DNA of 10,846 bases from Acidobacteriota bacterium. Lineage in GTDB: Bacteria > Acidobacteriota > Terriglobia > Terriglobales > Acidobacteriaceae. Under the pieces are notes generated by a model that made no database searches, was not told the DNA's origin, and saw nothing but the letters and a program-made list of their open reading frames with translations. Positions 1-6,402 of this stretch are shown here, in pieces. Both the position numbers and the translations under genes were made by a program. The stretch spans positions 1-10,846 of the forward strand of contig JAKCDN010000067.1 of the NCBI GenBank assembly GCA_021841795.1, in the 5' to 3' direction. Numbering within the stretch: position 1 is the first letter of the stretch; each line of letters opens with the position of its first letter.

Positions 1-827
1 GCCACGCTCTCCCGAGTCTGCGCTTCCTTAAAGCGCACGTAGATAGTGGAGAGAATGCCGCGCGGAATGGGCAGCAGGTGCGGCGTGAACACAATCTGAT
101 CACTGGATACGCCGATTTGTTCGAGCAATTCTCCCACGTGACGATGCGCAAAGACGCTATAAGCGGAAAGATTGTCAGCCGCGTACATAAAGTGGGTTTT
201 GGCTGTCGGCGCCTTGCCGGCTCCACTCACGCCGCTTTTTGCGTCGGCGACGATGCCGTGATCGAGATCGACAAGTCTTGCCGCGACAAGCGGCTTCAGC
301 GGAAGAATTACCGAAGTGGAATAGCAGCCGGGGTTGGCGACGAGGCGCGCACCGCGAATTTGCCTGCGATGCAACTCCGGCATTCCATAAACGGCCTGCG
401 CCTGTGTGGCCGCGGCTTCCTGGGAGCCCTCATCTTCGAACGCGTAGATGGCACGATGCGCGGAGTCAGTGAGCCGCCAGGCGCCGCTCAAATCAATGAC
501 GCGCATGCCGCGCTGCAGCGCTTCGGGAACCCATGCGCGCGACTGTTCGTGCGGCGTAGCGAGAAAAAGAACGTCGACTTTGCGCTGGGCAAGAAGCTCC
601 CAGGAGAAAGGCTCCTGCCTGAGAGCGTCTGCTCCGTGGCAACCGGCGAGGTGGGGGTGAATTTCGGTGAGGGGGACGCCGCCGCGATCCAGATCCTTGC
701 CCTCGACACGGCCGGCAAGCACCGGCGGCGCATCCTGGAGGCGGGGGTGAGCGAGCAGTAAACGCGCCAACTCAGCGCCGGCGTAGCCCGTAACCCCCAC
801 AATCGCTGTTTGAGTCTTTTTTGTCAT
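1..827 (-). CDS. argC: N-acetyl-gamma-glutamyl-phosphate reductase, C-terminus cut by window edge
   Basis: Cytoplasmic, NADPH-dependent reduction of N-acetyl-glutamyl-5-phosphate to the semialdehyde, the third step of arginine synthesis. The minus-strand frame stays open from the ATG at 827-825 to the window edge, giving 275 residues; the family is usually about 330-350, so roughly the last 60-70 are outside. The N-terminus MTKKTQTAIVGVTGYAGAEL (residues 1-20) is the classic ArgC Rossmann nucleotide-binding loop. The catalytic cysteine is C168 in NPGCYST, preceded by VYGMPELHR. The histidine-bearing FAHRHVGE motif appears later. The start is fixed by translational coupling: its ATG shares ATGA with the argR stop. 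Other arg genes probably continue to the left, but none is visible. The identification is very secure. Confidence 0.97.
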   Translation of the reverse strand, partial: MTKKTQTAIVGVTGYAGAELARLLLAHPRLQDAPPVLAGRVEGKDLDRGGVPLTEIHPHLAGCHGADALRQEPFSWELLAQRKVDVLFLATPHEQSRAWVPEALQRGMRVIDLSGAWRLTDSAHRAIYAFEDEGSQEAAATQAQAVYGMPELHRRQIRGARLVANPGCYSTSVILPLKPLVAARLVDLDHGIVADAKSGVSGAGKAPTAKTHFMYAADNLSAYSVFAHRHVGELLEQIGVSSDQIVFTPHLLPIPRGILSTIYVRFKEAQTRESV

Positions 828-1288
828 CCTTCCAGAATCATCCTTAAGCGGGAGGCTACATCGGCGGCCTGCCGCATATCGATGCAAACGATCAGCACCG
901 TATCATCACCGGCGATGGTGCCCGCGATTTCAGGCCATTCTTCCCGGTCAAGGGCTGCCGCGACGGGCTGGGCACCGCCCAGAGCCGTGTTCAGCACTAC
1001 CTGATTCATCGCCTGTTTTACTCGCAGCCCGAAGCTGTCGAGCATTTCCTTGAGCGAAGGCGCCTGGTCGTCCTCATCTTCGTCCGTCGTGGCCGCTACG
1101 CCATTGACGCTGGGGAGCGAGTATCCATGCGGTCCCTTGAAGAGCTGCAACTCGTGGATGTCCCGCGAGAGCGTTGCCTGGGTCACGTGAATGCCGCGTC
1201 GTCGCAGCTTGCGGCGAAGCTCATCCTGACTGGTGACCGAGGTCTGGGCCAGCACGTCGCGAATGATGTTCAGGCGTTGGGCCTTCAT
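824..1288 (-). CDS. argR: Arginine repressor/activator ArgR
   Basis: A 154-residue transcription factor that binds ARG-box operators as an arginine-bound hexamer. Residues 1-60 form the winged helix-turn-helix, including SQDELRRKLRRRGIHVTQAT and the DNA-contacting S41-R42. Residues 65-76 are an acidic linker (TTDEDEDD). The C-terminal oligomerisation and arginine-binding domain carries the signature GTIAGDDT at 123-130. The length fits the family norm of about 150-156. The same frame is open to 1522, but the extra 78 residues are not ArgR-like, would run through the promoter and ARG boxes, and precede the conserved MKAQRL start, so ATG 1288-1286 was chosen. A modest AAGGGAAG-type ribosome site lies upstream. 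The gene overlaps argC by 4 bases, so repressor and biosynthetic enzyme are co-transcribed and probably autoregulated. Confidence 0.96.
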   Translation of the reverse strand: MKAQRLNIIRDVLAQTSVTSQDELRRKLRRRGIHVTQATLSRDIHELQLFKGPHGYSLPSVNGVAATTDEDEDDQAPSLKEMLDSFGLRVKQAMNQVVLNTALGGAQPVAAALDREEWPEIAGTIAGDDTVLIVCIDMRQAADVASRLRMILEG

Positions 1289-1308
1289 GGTTCGCTTCCC
1301 TTCGCAGG

Positions 1309-1345
1309 AAAAAAGCAAAGGCGCGGTCTCCGCAGGAAACCGCGC
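1309..1345 (-). terminator. Leader hairpin plus U-rich stretch in the argR 5' UTR (possible attenuator or 5' protective stem)
   Basis: Read on the minus strand, arm GCGCGGTTTCC (1345-1335) and arm GGAGACCGCGC (1331-1321) pair over 11 bp with one U-G wobble and a 3-nt loop. CTTTGCTTTTTT follows (1320-1309). The shape resembles an intrinsic terminator, although the longest U run starts 6 nt after the stem. It lies between the predicted argR promoter and the argR start codon. The predicted transcription start (about 1345-1347) falls at the first base of the stem, so it could instead be a 5'-terminal mRNA-stabilising hairpin. The structure is seen directly; its role is inferred. Confidence 0.5.
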
Positions 1346-1382
1346 TTGAATAAATATACAATGTGGGTGAATAAGTATGCAA
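1346..1382 (-). promoter_or_regulatory. argR promoter overlapped by two tandem ARG boxes
   Basis: On the plus strand, box 1 is TTGAATAAATATACAA (1346-1361) and box 2 is GTGAATAAGTATGCAA (1367-1382). Each matches the Bacillus-type core TGAATAAAAATKCAA at 13 of 15 positions and keeps the TGAAT half of the Escherichia consensus. They start exactly 21 bp apart, the known spacing of paired ARG boxes (18 bp plus 3 bp), which places them on the same DNA face. On the minus strand a sigma70-type promoter is buried inside them: TTGCAT (1382-1377), an 18-bp spacer, then TATATT (1358-1353). ArgR bound here would block RNA polymerase, giving autorepression of argR-argC. The motifs are seen; binding is inferred. 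Confidence 0.85.
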
Positions 1383-1488
1383 GTTGAAATTCCGGCCGGT
1401 CGGAATCTCCGCCGGCAGTCGACGGCAAGAGGAAAAGCACGAGGCGACGCGGCCGGCGATCGGCAGGGGTTTTGCTTTGCGCGCGCAA

Positions 1489-1519
1489 GCGCAGAGCGTT
1501 CGACGCCTGCGCAATTTTT
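1489..1519 (+). terminator. Terminator-like stem-loop with T run, no obvious client gene
   Basis: On the plus strand GCGCAG-A-GCGT (1489-1499) pairs with ACGC-CTGCGC (1503-1512), a 10-bp stem with one bulged A and a TCG loop. Two bases later comes T5 (1515-1519). This is a fair intrinsic terminator for plus-strand transcription, but no plus-strand gene precedes it. In the minus direction only TT follows the stem, so it would end GH127 transcripts only weakly. It may be bidirectional, stop antisense transcription, or be chance in GC-rich DNA. Confidence 0.35.
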
Positions 1520-1599
1520 CACTCAATGCCGCGAGGAAGGCCAGCCGATTGCTCAGGATGACGATGCGGCGACGGCGGCTGCGGCCAACCCGGAAATCT

Positions 1600-3600
1600 T
1601 CATGATACCGTCCAGTAGACGGCGAAGCGCTGCCAGCTTTGATTCAGCGGTTTCAGGGTTACGTTCGCGGCCTGGCCGGTGGTGCGGAAGGTAAGGGGCT
1701 GGCCGGGGACGGACTTGATCCAAGCCGCCGGATTGGCGTCGGAGGCGCGCAGCGCCGGAACTTCGACCGAGGGCGCTTTGGAGAGATCGGGGCCCTGGCT
1801 GTGATCAAGGTCGTCGGCCAAGCCAATCATGGGGAATTGCCCGGCGAGCACGAGCGGCCCATAAAGGAAAGCCTGTTGCGTAGGATCGTCGGCAAGAGGT
1901 TCGACGGTGATGCGCATGGGCAGAACGAGCTCGACCGTATCCCCGGATTTCCAAATGCGGGACAGCGCCAGATAACTGCCGGGAGTTCCGCGCGTTTCAA
2001 GGCGCCGTCCGTTGAGGAAGACGGTGTTTTCCGCGGTGGTCCACGCGGGGATGCGCAGTTGCAGCGTCCAGGGTTTGGCAGACGTTTTTTCGACTTTCAG
2101 CTCGATGCGGTCGTTCTGGGGAAAGTCCGTGGACTGGCGCAGGCGGAGGCCCTGCTGCTTCCATTCGACGGTGGAAGCGAAGTAGAGATTGACGTAGAGC
2201 GATTCGCTGTCGTGAGCGTAAATCGTGTTGTTAAGTTTTGAAAAGTCTTCGAGAGCGGTTCCGGTGCAGCACCAGAAGGTGTCCTCTTCGGTGCAGGTGG
2301 TCTTCCAGGCTCCGGGCGAGAGGGAGAGGAAATAGACGGTATGGCCGGTTTCGGGCTCGATTGCACCGAGGCGGTGATTCAGAAGATTGCGCTCATAATA
2401 GTCCATCAGGCGCGGGTCGGCAGACCGGCTGTAAATGTGCCGAGTCAGCTTCATCATGTTGTAGGAGCAGCAGCACTCCTGGTGGTGCGAGCTGACGTGC
2501 ATTTCCGCGGCGAGGCGGTTGGGATCAACGAGCCAGTGCTCGTTGTTGCTGGAGCCGCCGGTTGCGTAGGAGCGCGCCTCGGTTACGGTTTCAAAGAAGA
2601 ACTGCGCCACGTCGTTGAAGCGATAGTCCGACGACAGGTCATAGCGGCGCGCAGCGCCGATGACCTGGGGGACGTGGGTGTTCATGTGCTGGCCCTTCAA
2701 CTGGTCGCGCCGCAGGGCAAGGGGCGTGAAGAACACCTTTTTCGTGAAGCGGTCGCCGGTGCGCGCCCAGCGAACGTCGCCGGTGACGGCGGCGAGATTA
2801 TAGAGAACTTCATTCATGCCGCCGTATTCGGTGTTCAGGATTTCCTGCATATGCGCTTCGGTCCTGGCCGCCGTCCAAGTATCGACCCAGTCTGCCATCT
2901 TGAGGAGAACGTCGAGGGCCTGGTCGTTTTCGCCCTGCGTGTTCATGTCAAGGAGGCCAGCCATGATCTTGTGCACGGTATAGAAAGGGGCCCAGACCTT
3001 CTGCAGACGGTCGAGGCGGTCGAAGAATGCGATGGGAAATGCGCTGAGATAGCCGCCCTGGCCGAGTTGCGATTGACATTGGGCCAAAGCGAGGACGAGG
3101 CCGTCGGCTTTGGCTTTGATGACGGTGTCGCCGGTGGATGCGTAGAAGAGAGCGCAGGCGGAGAGATAGTGGCCAACAAAATGGCCGCGCAGCTCGCATT
3201 GAGGATCTTCCCAGCCGCCGAGGGGTTTTGCGGTGGAGGGCAGACCGGCGTTCACACGGAAGGTATGCAGAAGGCGGTCGTTTGGAAGGCGCAGCATATA
3301 GTCGCGGTTCGATGCGCGCGCCTGCATGAGCGGCCCGGATTGGAGGGTGACATCGCGGAGAGAGAAAAACTGGAGTTTCGGTGTGTTCGGGTTGCGGGTG
3401 AAGACAATCGGAGCGTCGAAGGGCGCAGTCTCGCCGATGCTGAATCGCCTGTAGCCGGCCTCGGAGGATGCGGGCAGGGATGTATGAGGAGGCGCCGGGG
3501 GTGAAGTTTGGGCGTGCGCACGCAGCGCAGAGGCGGCGGCGAGCGATGCAGAAGCCTGGACGAGGTGTTTTGCGAACTGTCTCCGGCCGATGATTTTCAT
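1600..3600 (-). CDS. Tat-exported GH127-type (DUF1680) beta-L-arabinofuranosidase precursor
   Basis: A 666-residue secreted glycoside hydrolase expected to release beta-L-arabinofuranose from plant cell-wall glycans or glycoproteins. The N-terminus MKIIGRRQFAKHLVQASASL carries a twin-arginine motif (RRQFAK, R6-R7), a hydrophobic stretch and an AHA-Q cleavage site near residue 30, so export of the folded enzyme to the periplasm is likely. Family hallmarks follow: SLRDVTLQSG, GWEDPQCELRGHFVGHYLSA, HHQECCCSYNMMKLTR and FWCCTGTALEDFSKLN. By comparison with HypBA1 of Bifidobacterium, E375 and C377 plus C444-C445 would be the zinc-binding set, with C444 as the nucleophile. ATG 3600 was chosen because GGAGG lies 5 bases upstream and the Tat signal starts there. 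An in-frame ATG at 3669 overlaps the polA stop but would add 23 residues before the signal. GH146 is a close alternative family. Confidence 0.93.
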   Translation of the reverse strand: MKIIGRRQFAKHLVQASASLAAASALRAHAQTSPPAPPHTSLPASSEAGYRRFSIGETAPFDAPIVFTRNPNTPKLQFFSLRDVTLQSGPLMQARASNRDYMLRLPNDRLLHTFRVNAGLPSTAKPLGGWEDPQCELRGHFVGHYLSACALFYASTGDTVIKAKADGLVLALAQCQSQLGQGGYLSAFPIAFFDRLDRLQKVWAPFYTVHKIMAGLLDMNTQGENDQALDVLLKMADWVDTWTAARTEAHMQEILNTEYGGMNEVLYNLAAVTGDVRWARTGDRFTKKVFFTPLALRRDQLKGQHMNTHVPQVIGAARRYDLSSDYRFNDVAQFFFETVTEARSYATGGSSNNEHWLVDPNRLAAEMHVSSHHQECCCSYNMMKLTRHIYSRSADPRLMDYYERNLLNHRLGAIEPETGHTVYFLSLSPGAWKTTCTEEDTFWCCTGTALEDFSKLNNTIYAHDSESLYVNLYFASTVEWKQQGLRLRQSTDFPQNDRIELKVEKTSAKPWTLQLRIPAWTTAENTVFLNGRRLETRGTPGSYLALSRIWKSGDTVELVLPMRITVEPLADDPTQQAFLYGPLVLAGQFPMIGLADDLDHSQGPDLSKAPSVEVPALRASDANPAAWIKSVPGQPLTFRTTGQAANVTLKPLNQSWQRFAVYWTVS

Positions 3601-3605
3601 GGGCA

Positions 3606-3640
3606 CCTCCGTTGCAATCGAGTAAACGCTTTCCAGTATA
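3606..3640 (-). promoter_or_regulatory. Candidate promoter, LacI/GalR-like operator and ribosome site of the GH127 gene
   Basis: In the 65-bp gap after polA the minus strand shows TATACT (3640-3635), 5 of 6 matches to a -10 box, directly followed by TGGAAAGCGTTTAC (3635-3622). The latter resembles LacI/GalR-family half-sites (AAA and TTT flanking GCG) and covers the expected transcription start, a typical repressor position. GGAGG (3610-3606) then sits 5 bases before the ATG. No good -35 box is visible, so an activator or weak basal promoter is possible. The operator is not perfectly symmetric and the call is tentative. Confidence 0.4.
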
Positions 3641-3665
3641 AACATGCCGGACCGGTCCTGCGGAC

Positions 3666-6359
3666 TCATTTCATGTCGCGCCAGTTGGAGCCGAAGGCGA
3701 GGTCGGCTACGAGCGGGACTTTGAGGGATGCGACGCCTTCCATTTCTGCGCGGACCAGGGAGGCGATTTGTTCGGTTTCCGCGGACGGCACTTCAAAGAG
3801 GAGCTCGTCGTGGACCTGAAGGACCATGCGGGTTTTGAGATCGCGCTCTTTCAGGTTTTGGTCCAGTGAAATCATCGCAAGTTTGATGAGATCGGCGGCG
3901 GTGCCCTGGAGCGGGGTGTTGATGGCGGTGCGTTCGGCGAAGCCGCGCTGGTTGGGATTGCGGCTTTCGATGTCGGGAATGGGACGGATGCGGCCGAACA
4001 TGGTGCGCACGCTGCCATCTTTGCGAGTTTGCTCCAGCGTTTTCTCGATAAATTCCCTGACGCCGCGATAGCGGTCGAAGTAGCGGTCGATGTAGGCTTT
4101 GGCCTCAGTCTGGGGAATGCCGAGTTGGGCGGCGAGTCCGAAGGGAGAGATGCCGTAGACGATGCCGAAGTTGACGGCCTTGGCGCGGTTGCGGGTTTCC
4201 TTGTCCATCTGTCCGATGGGGACGCCGAAGACTTCACTGGCGGTGAGGGCGTGAATATCGATGTTTTCGGCGTAGGCGCGCAGCAGGAGCGGGTCGCCGC
4301 TGAAGTGGGCGAGGAGACGGAGCTCGATTTGTGAGTAATCGGCGGAGAGCAGTTGGGCTCCGGGCGCGGCGGTGAAGGCGGCGCGAATTTCCCGTCCGAG
4401 TTCGGTGCGCACGGGAATGTTCTGGAGGTTGGGATTGACGGAAGAAAGGCGGCCGGTGGCAGTGGCCGCGGCCTGAAATGTGGTGTGCACGCGGGAATCA
4501 GAATCGGCGAGAAGCGGGAGCGCGTCAATATAGTTCGATTTGAGCTTGGCGAGGTGGCGGAACTCGAGGACGAGACGTGGAAGCTCATGTTTTTCGGCGA
4601 GGGACTCCAGCACATCCTGCGCCGTGGAGACAGATTTGGTTTTGCCGCGGCTGGGAGGAGTGGGAAGGCCGAGATCGGTGAAGAGCACCTGTCCGAGCTG
4701 TTTGGGGGAGTTGATGTTGAAACGCTTGCCGGCCAGGTGGAAGATGCGCTCGCCGACGCGCGTTAGCTCACCGCCAAATCGCTCCGAGAGACTGCCGAGC
4801 GCAGCTCGATCGATGCGGATGCCGGCGCGTTCCATGCGGTAGAGAACGGGCGCCAGAGGCAGGTCGATATCGGAGTAAACGCGGAGCAGATCGGCGCCCT
4901 GAAGCTGTTGGCGCAGGGCAGGGACGAGCGCGTGGATGGCGAAGGCGGCCTGCGGCAGGGATGCGGGCGAGGCCTGGCCGTTGCGGGCGGCGACATCGGC
5001 GATCGATTGCGTGGAGTGGGTGGGGTTGAGCGCGTAGGACAGCAGCATGGAGTCGTCGATGGAGCCGCGCAGGGTGACGCCGATGCCGCCGAGGAGGTGC
5101 AGGGTGGATTTCCAGTCGTGTACGCGCTTGGGCACGGAGGCGTCTTCAAGCAGTTGGCGCAGCGTAGGCGTAAGCGCAAGGCGCAGAGCACGCTCAGGGC
5201 CGGCGCAGACGCCGACGGAGAAGGTGGATTGTTTCTCAGCGGCTTCGACGAGATCGAGCAGCGAGGGTGCGGCGGCGGGGGTGTCGTCATCCTCAGTATC
5301 GGCGGTGGGCGCGGGCGCGTCGAGTGCGAAGGCGAAGCCGTGGAAGCGCGCGGCGGCGTAGAAGTCCAATTCCTGATCGGGAGCCGGTTCTTCAAGGATC
5401 TCGGCCGAAGCGGGTTCGGCGGCGGCGCCAAGTTCGCGGAGCAGGGAGGTAAATTCGAGCTCGGTGAAGAGGGCGCGGGCCGCATCGAGATCGGGCGGCT
5501 GCGTTTCCATGGCGGCGAGGTTGAGCGCGAGGGGGACGTGGCAGTCGATGGTAACGAGTTCGCGGGAGAGGAGGACGGCGTCGCGGTTCTGCTCGAGCGA
5601 CTCGCGGTAGGTTTTTCGTTTGACCTCCGGGGCGCGGTCGAGGACGGCTTCGACGGAGCCAAATTCCCGGATGAGCTCGACGCTGCCCTTATCGCCGATG
5701 CCGGGCGCGCCGGGAATGTTGTCGACCGAGTCGCCGCGCAGGGCCATGACGTCGATGACTTTTTCCGGGGGCACGCCGAGGGTTTCCTCAACCTTGGCGG
5801 GATCGAGGATGAGGTTGTCCTTTTGGGGGTTGAGGATCTTCACCTGGGCTGTGACGAGCTGCATCATGTCTTTGTCGCCGGAGACGATGAAGACTTCATG
5901 CTGCGCCTCGGCGGCCTGACGGGCGAGGGTGCCGATGACGTCATCGGCCTCGAAGCCTTCAGCTTCAAGGATGGGAATGCGCATGGCCTCGAGGGCGCGA
6001 CGGATGTAGGGAATCTGGCGGCGCAGGTCCTCGGGCATGGATGCGCGATTGGCTTTGTAGCCTTCGTAATCGACGTCGTCGAAGCTCTGCGTTTTTGCGT
6101 TCCATTTGCGCAAGGGGCCCATCTGGCGGGCGCGCTGGTCGCGAAAGACTTCGCCGCTTACATCAAAGACCGCGGCGAAGTAGCGGGGAGAGAAGTCCTG
6201 GCGCAGCTTCCTGATCATATTGACGAAGACGTAGGTGGCGGCCGTGGGCAGGCCCGAGCGCGTGGACATGGGTCGCGAGCGCTGCATGGCGTGATAGGCG
6301 CGGAAGATGAACGACATGGAATCGAGCAGGAAGACGGGCGGCTTGGCGGAGGCGGTCAC
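3666..6359 (-). CDS. polA: DNA polymerase I with 5'-nuclease domain and degenerate proofreading domain
   Basis: An 897-residue family A polymerase for Okazaki-fragment processing and repair synthesis. Residues 1-300 are the 5'-nuclease, with D13 (LLDSMSFIFRAYHAM), D66, the acidic pair D139-D140, GDKD at 161-164 and GDSVDNIPG at 209-217. Residues 330-490 occupy the 3'-5' exonuclease position but lack its acidic motifs. The polymerase domain has motif A (ADYSQIELR, D674), motif B (RNRAKAVNFGIVYG) and motif C (QVHDELL, D851). An extra segment of about 21 residues sits near 75-98. The start is the GTG at 6359-6357: the first in-frame ATG falls inside the conserved LLDSM segment and would lose D13. 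The open frame continues upstream to 7364 in Pro/Ser-rich sequence opposite the real queA frame and is not coding. It lies 43 bp after queA, in the same apparent operon. Confidence 0.97.
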   Translation of the reverse strand: MTASAKPPVFLLDSMSFIFRAYHAMQRSRPMSTRSGLPTAATYVFVNMIRKLRQDFSPRYFAAVFDVSGEVFRDQRARQMGPLRKWNAKTQSFDDVDYEGYKANRASMPEDLRRQIPYIRRALEAMRIPILEAEGFEADDVIGTLARQAAEAQHEVFIVSGDKDMMQLVTAQVKILNPQKDNLILDPAKVEETLGVPPEKVIDVMALRGDSVDNIPGAPGIGDKGSVELIREFGSVEAVLDRAPEVKRKTYRESLEQNRDAVLLSRELVTIDCHVPLALNLAAMETQPPDLDAARALFTELEFTSLLRELGAAAEPASAEILEEPAPDQELDFYAAARFHGFAFALDAPAPTADTEDDDTPAAAPSLLDLVEAAEKQSTFSVGVCAGPERALRLALTPTLRQLLEDASVPKRVHDWKSTLHLLGGIGVTLRGSIDDSMLLSYALNPTHSTQSIADVAARNGQASPASLPQAAFAIHALVPALRQQLQGADLLRVYSDIDLPLAPVLYRMERAGIRIDRAALGSLSERFGGELTRVGERIFHLAGKRFNINSPKQLGQVLFTDLGLPTPPSRGKTKSVSTAQDVLESLAEKHELPRLVLEFRHLAKLKSNYIDALPLLADSDSRVHTTFQAAATATGRLSSVNPNLQNIPVRTELGREIRAAFTAAPGAQLLSADYSQIELRLLAHFSGDPLLLRAYAENIDIHALTASEVFGVPIGQMDKETRNRAKAVNFGIVYGISPFGLAAQLGIPQTEAKAYIDRYFDRYRGVREFIEKTLEQTRKDGSVRTMFGRIRPIPDIESRNPNQRGFAERTAINTPLQGTAADLIKLAMISLDQNLKERDLKTRMVLQVHDELLFEVPSAETEQIASLVRAEMEGVASLKVPLVADLAFGSNWRDMK

Positions 6360-6402
6360 GGTAGAGAGGATAACAGCCCGCCGGCGGCCTGCCCCCGTTC
6401 CA

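Larger units (their letters stand above)
1289..1599. other. Gene-free gap between the GH127 gene and argR
   Basis: The argR-proximal part (1309-1382) holds the promoter, ARG boxes and leader hairpin listed separately. The rest (1383-1599) has no convincing gene. It contains an inverted repeat ATTCCG/CGGAAT (1389-1394 and 1401-1406) and a stem-loop at 1489-1512. No clear minus-strand terminator for the GH127 gene was found here. Open frames that cross it on the plus strand lack recognisable domains and run into the antisense of the GH127 gene. Confidence 0.6.

Noticed and set aside
1389..1406. Inverted repeat ATTCCG/CGGAAT upstream of the ARG boxes
   Set aside because: Short 6-bp arms in GC-rich DNA, with no link to a known regulator and no second copy seen.
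1289..1522. 78-residue N-terminal extension of ArgR
   Set aside because: It would translate through the ARG boxes, promoter and leader hairpin and has no ArgR-like sequence; the ATG at 1288 gives the normal family length.
1527..1570. Sequence reminiscent of degraded intergenic repeats (ending GCTCAGGATGACGA)
   Set aside because: Only a vague resemblance, with a single copy in the window; a genome-wide search would be needed.
1377..1694. 105-codon plus-strand frame in the argR-GH127 gap
   Set aside because: It starts inside an ARG box, has no ribosome site, and runs into the antisense of the GH127 3' end.
2341..3504. 387-codon plus-strand open frame opposite the GH127 gene
   Set aside because: Antisense shadow created by codon bias; no recognisable motifs.
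3649..3658. Perfect palindrome GGACCGGTCC downstream of polA
   Set aside because: Only 10 bp with no following T run, so not a usable terminator; common by chance at this GC content.
3601..3669. Longer GH127 start with ATG overlapping the polA stop (ATGA)
   Set aside because: It places 23 residues ahead of the Tat signal, whereas ATG 3600 has GGAGG at ideal spacing and puts the signal at the N-terminus. Coupling from polA cannot be fully excluded.
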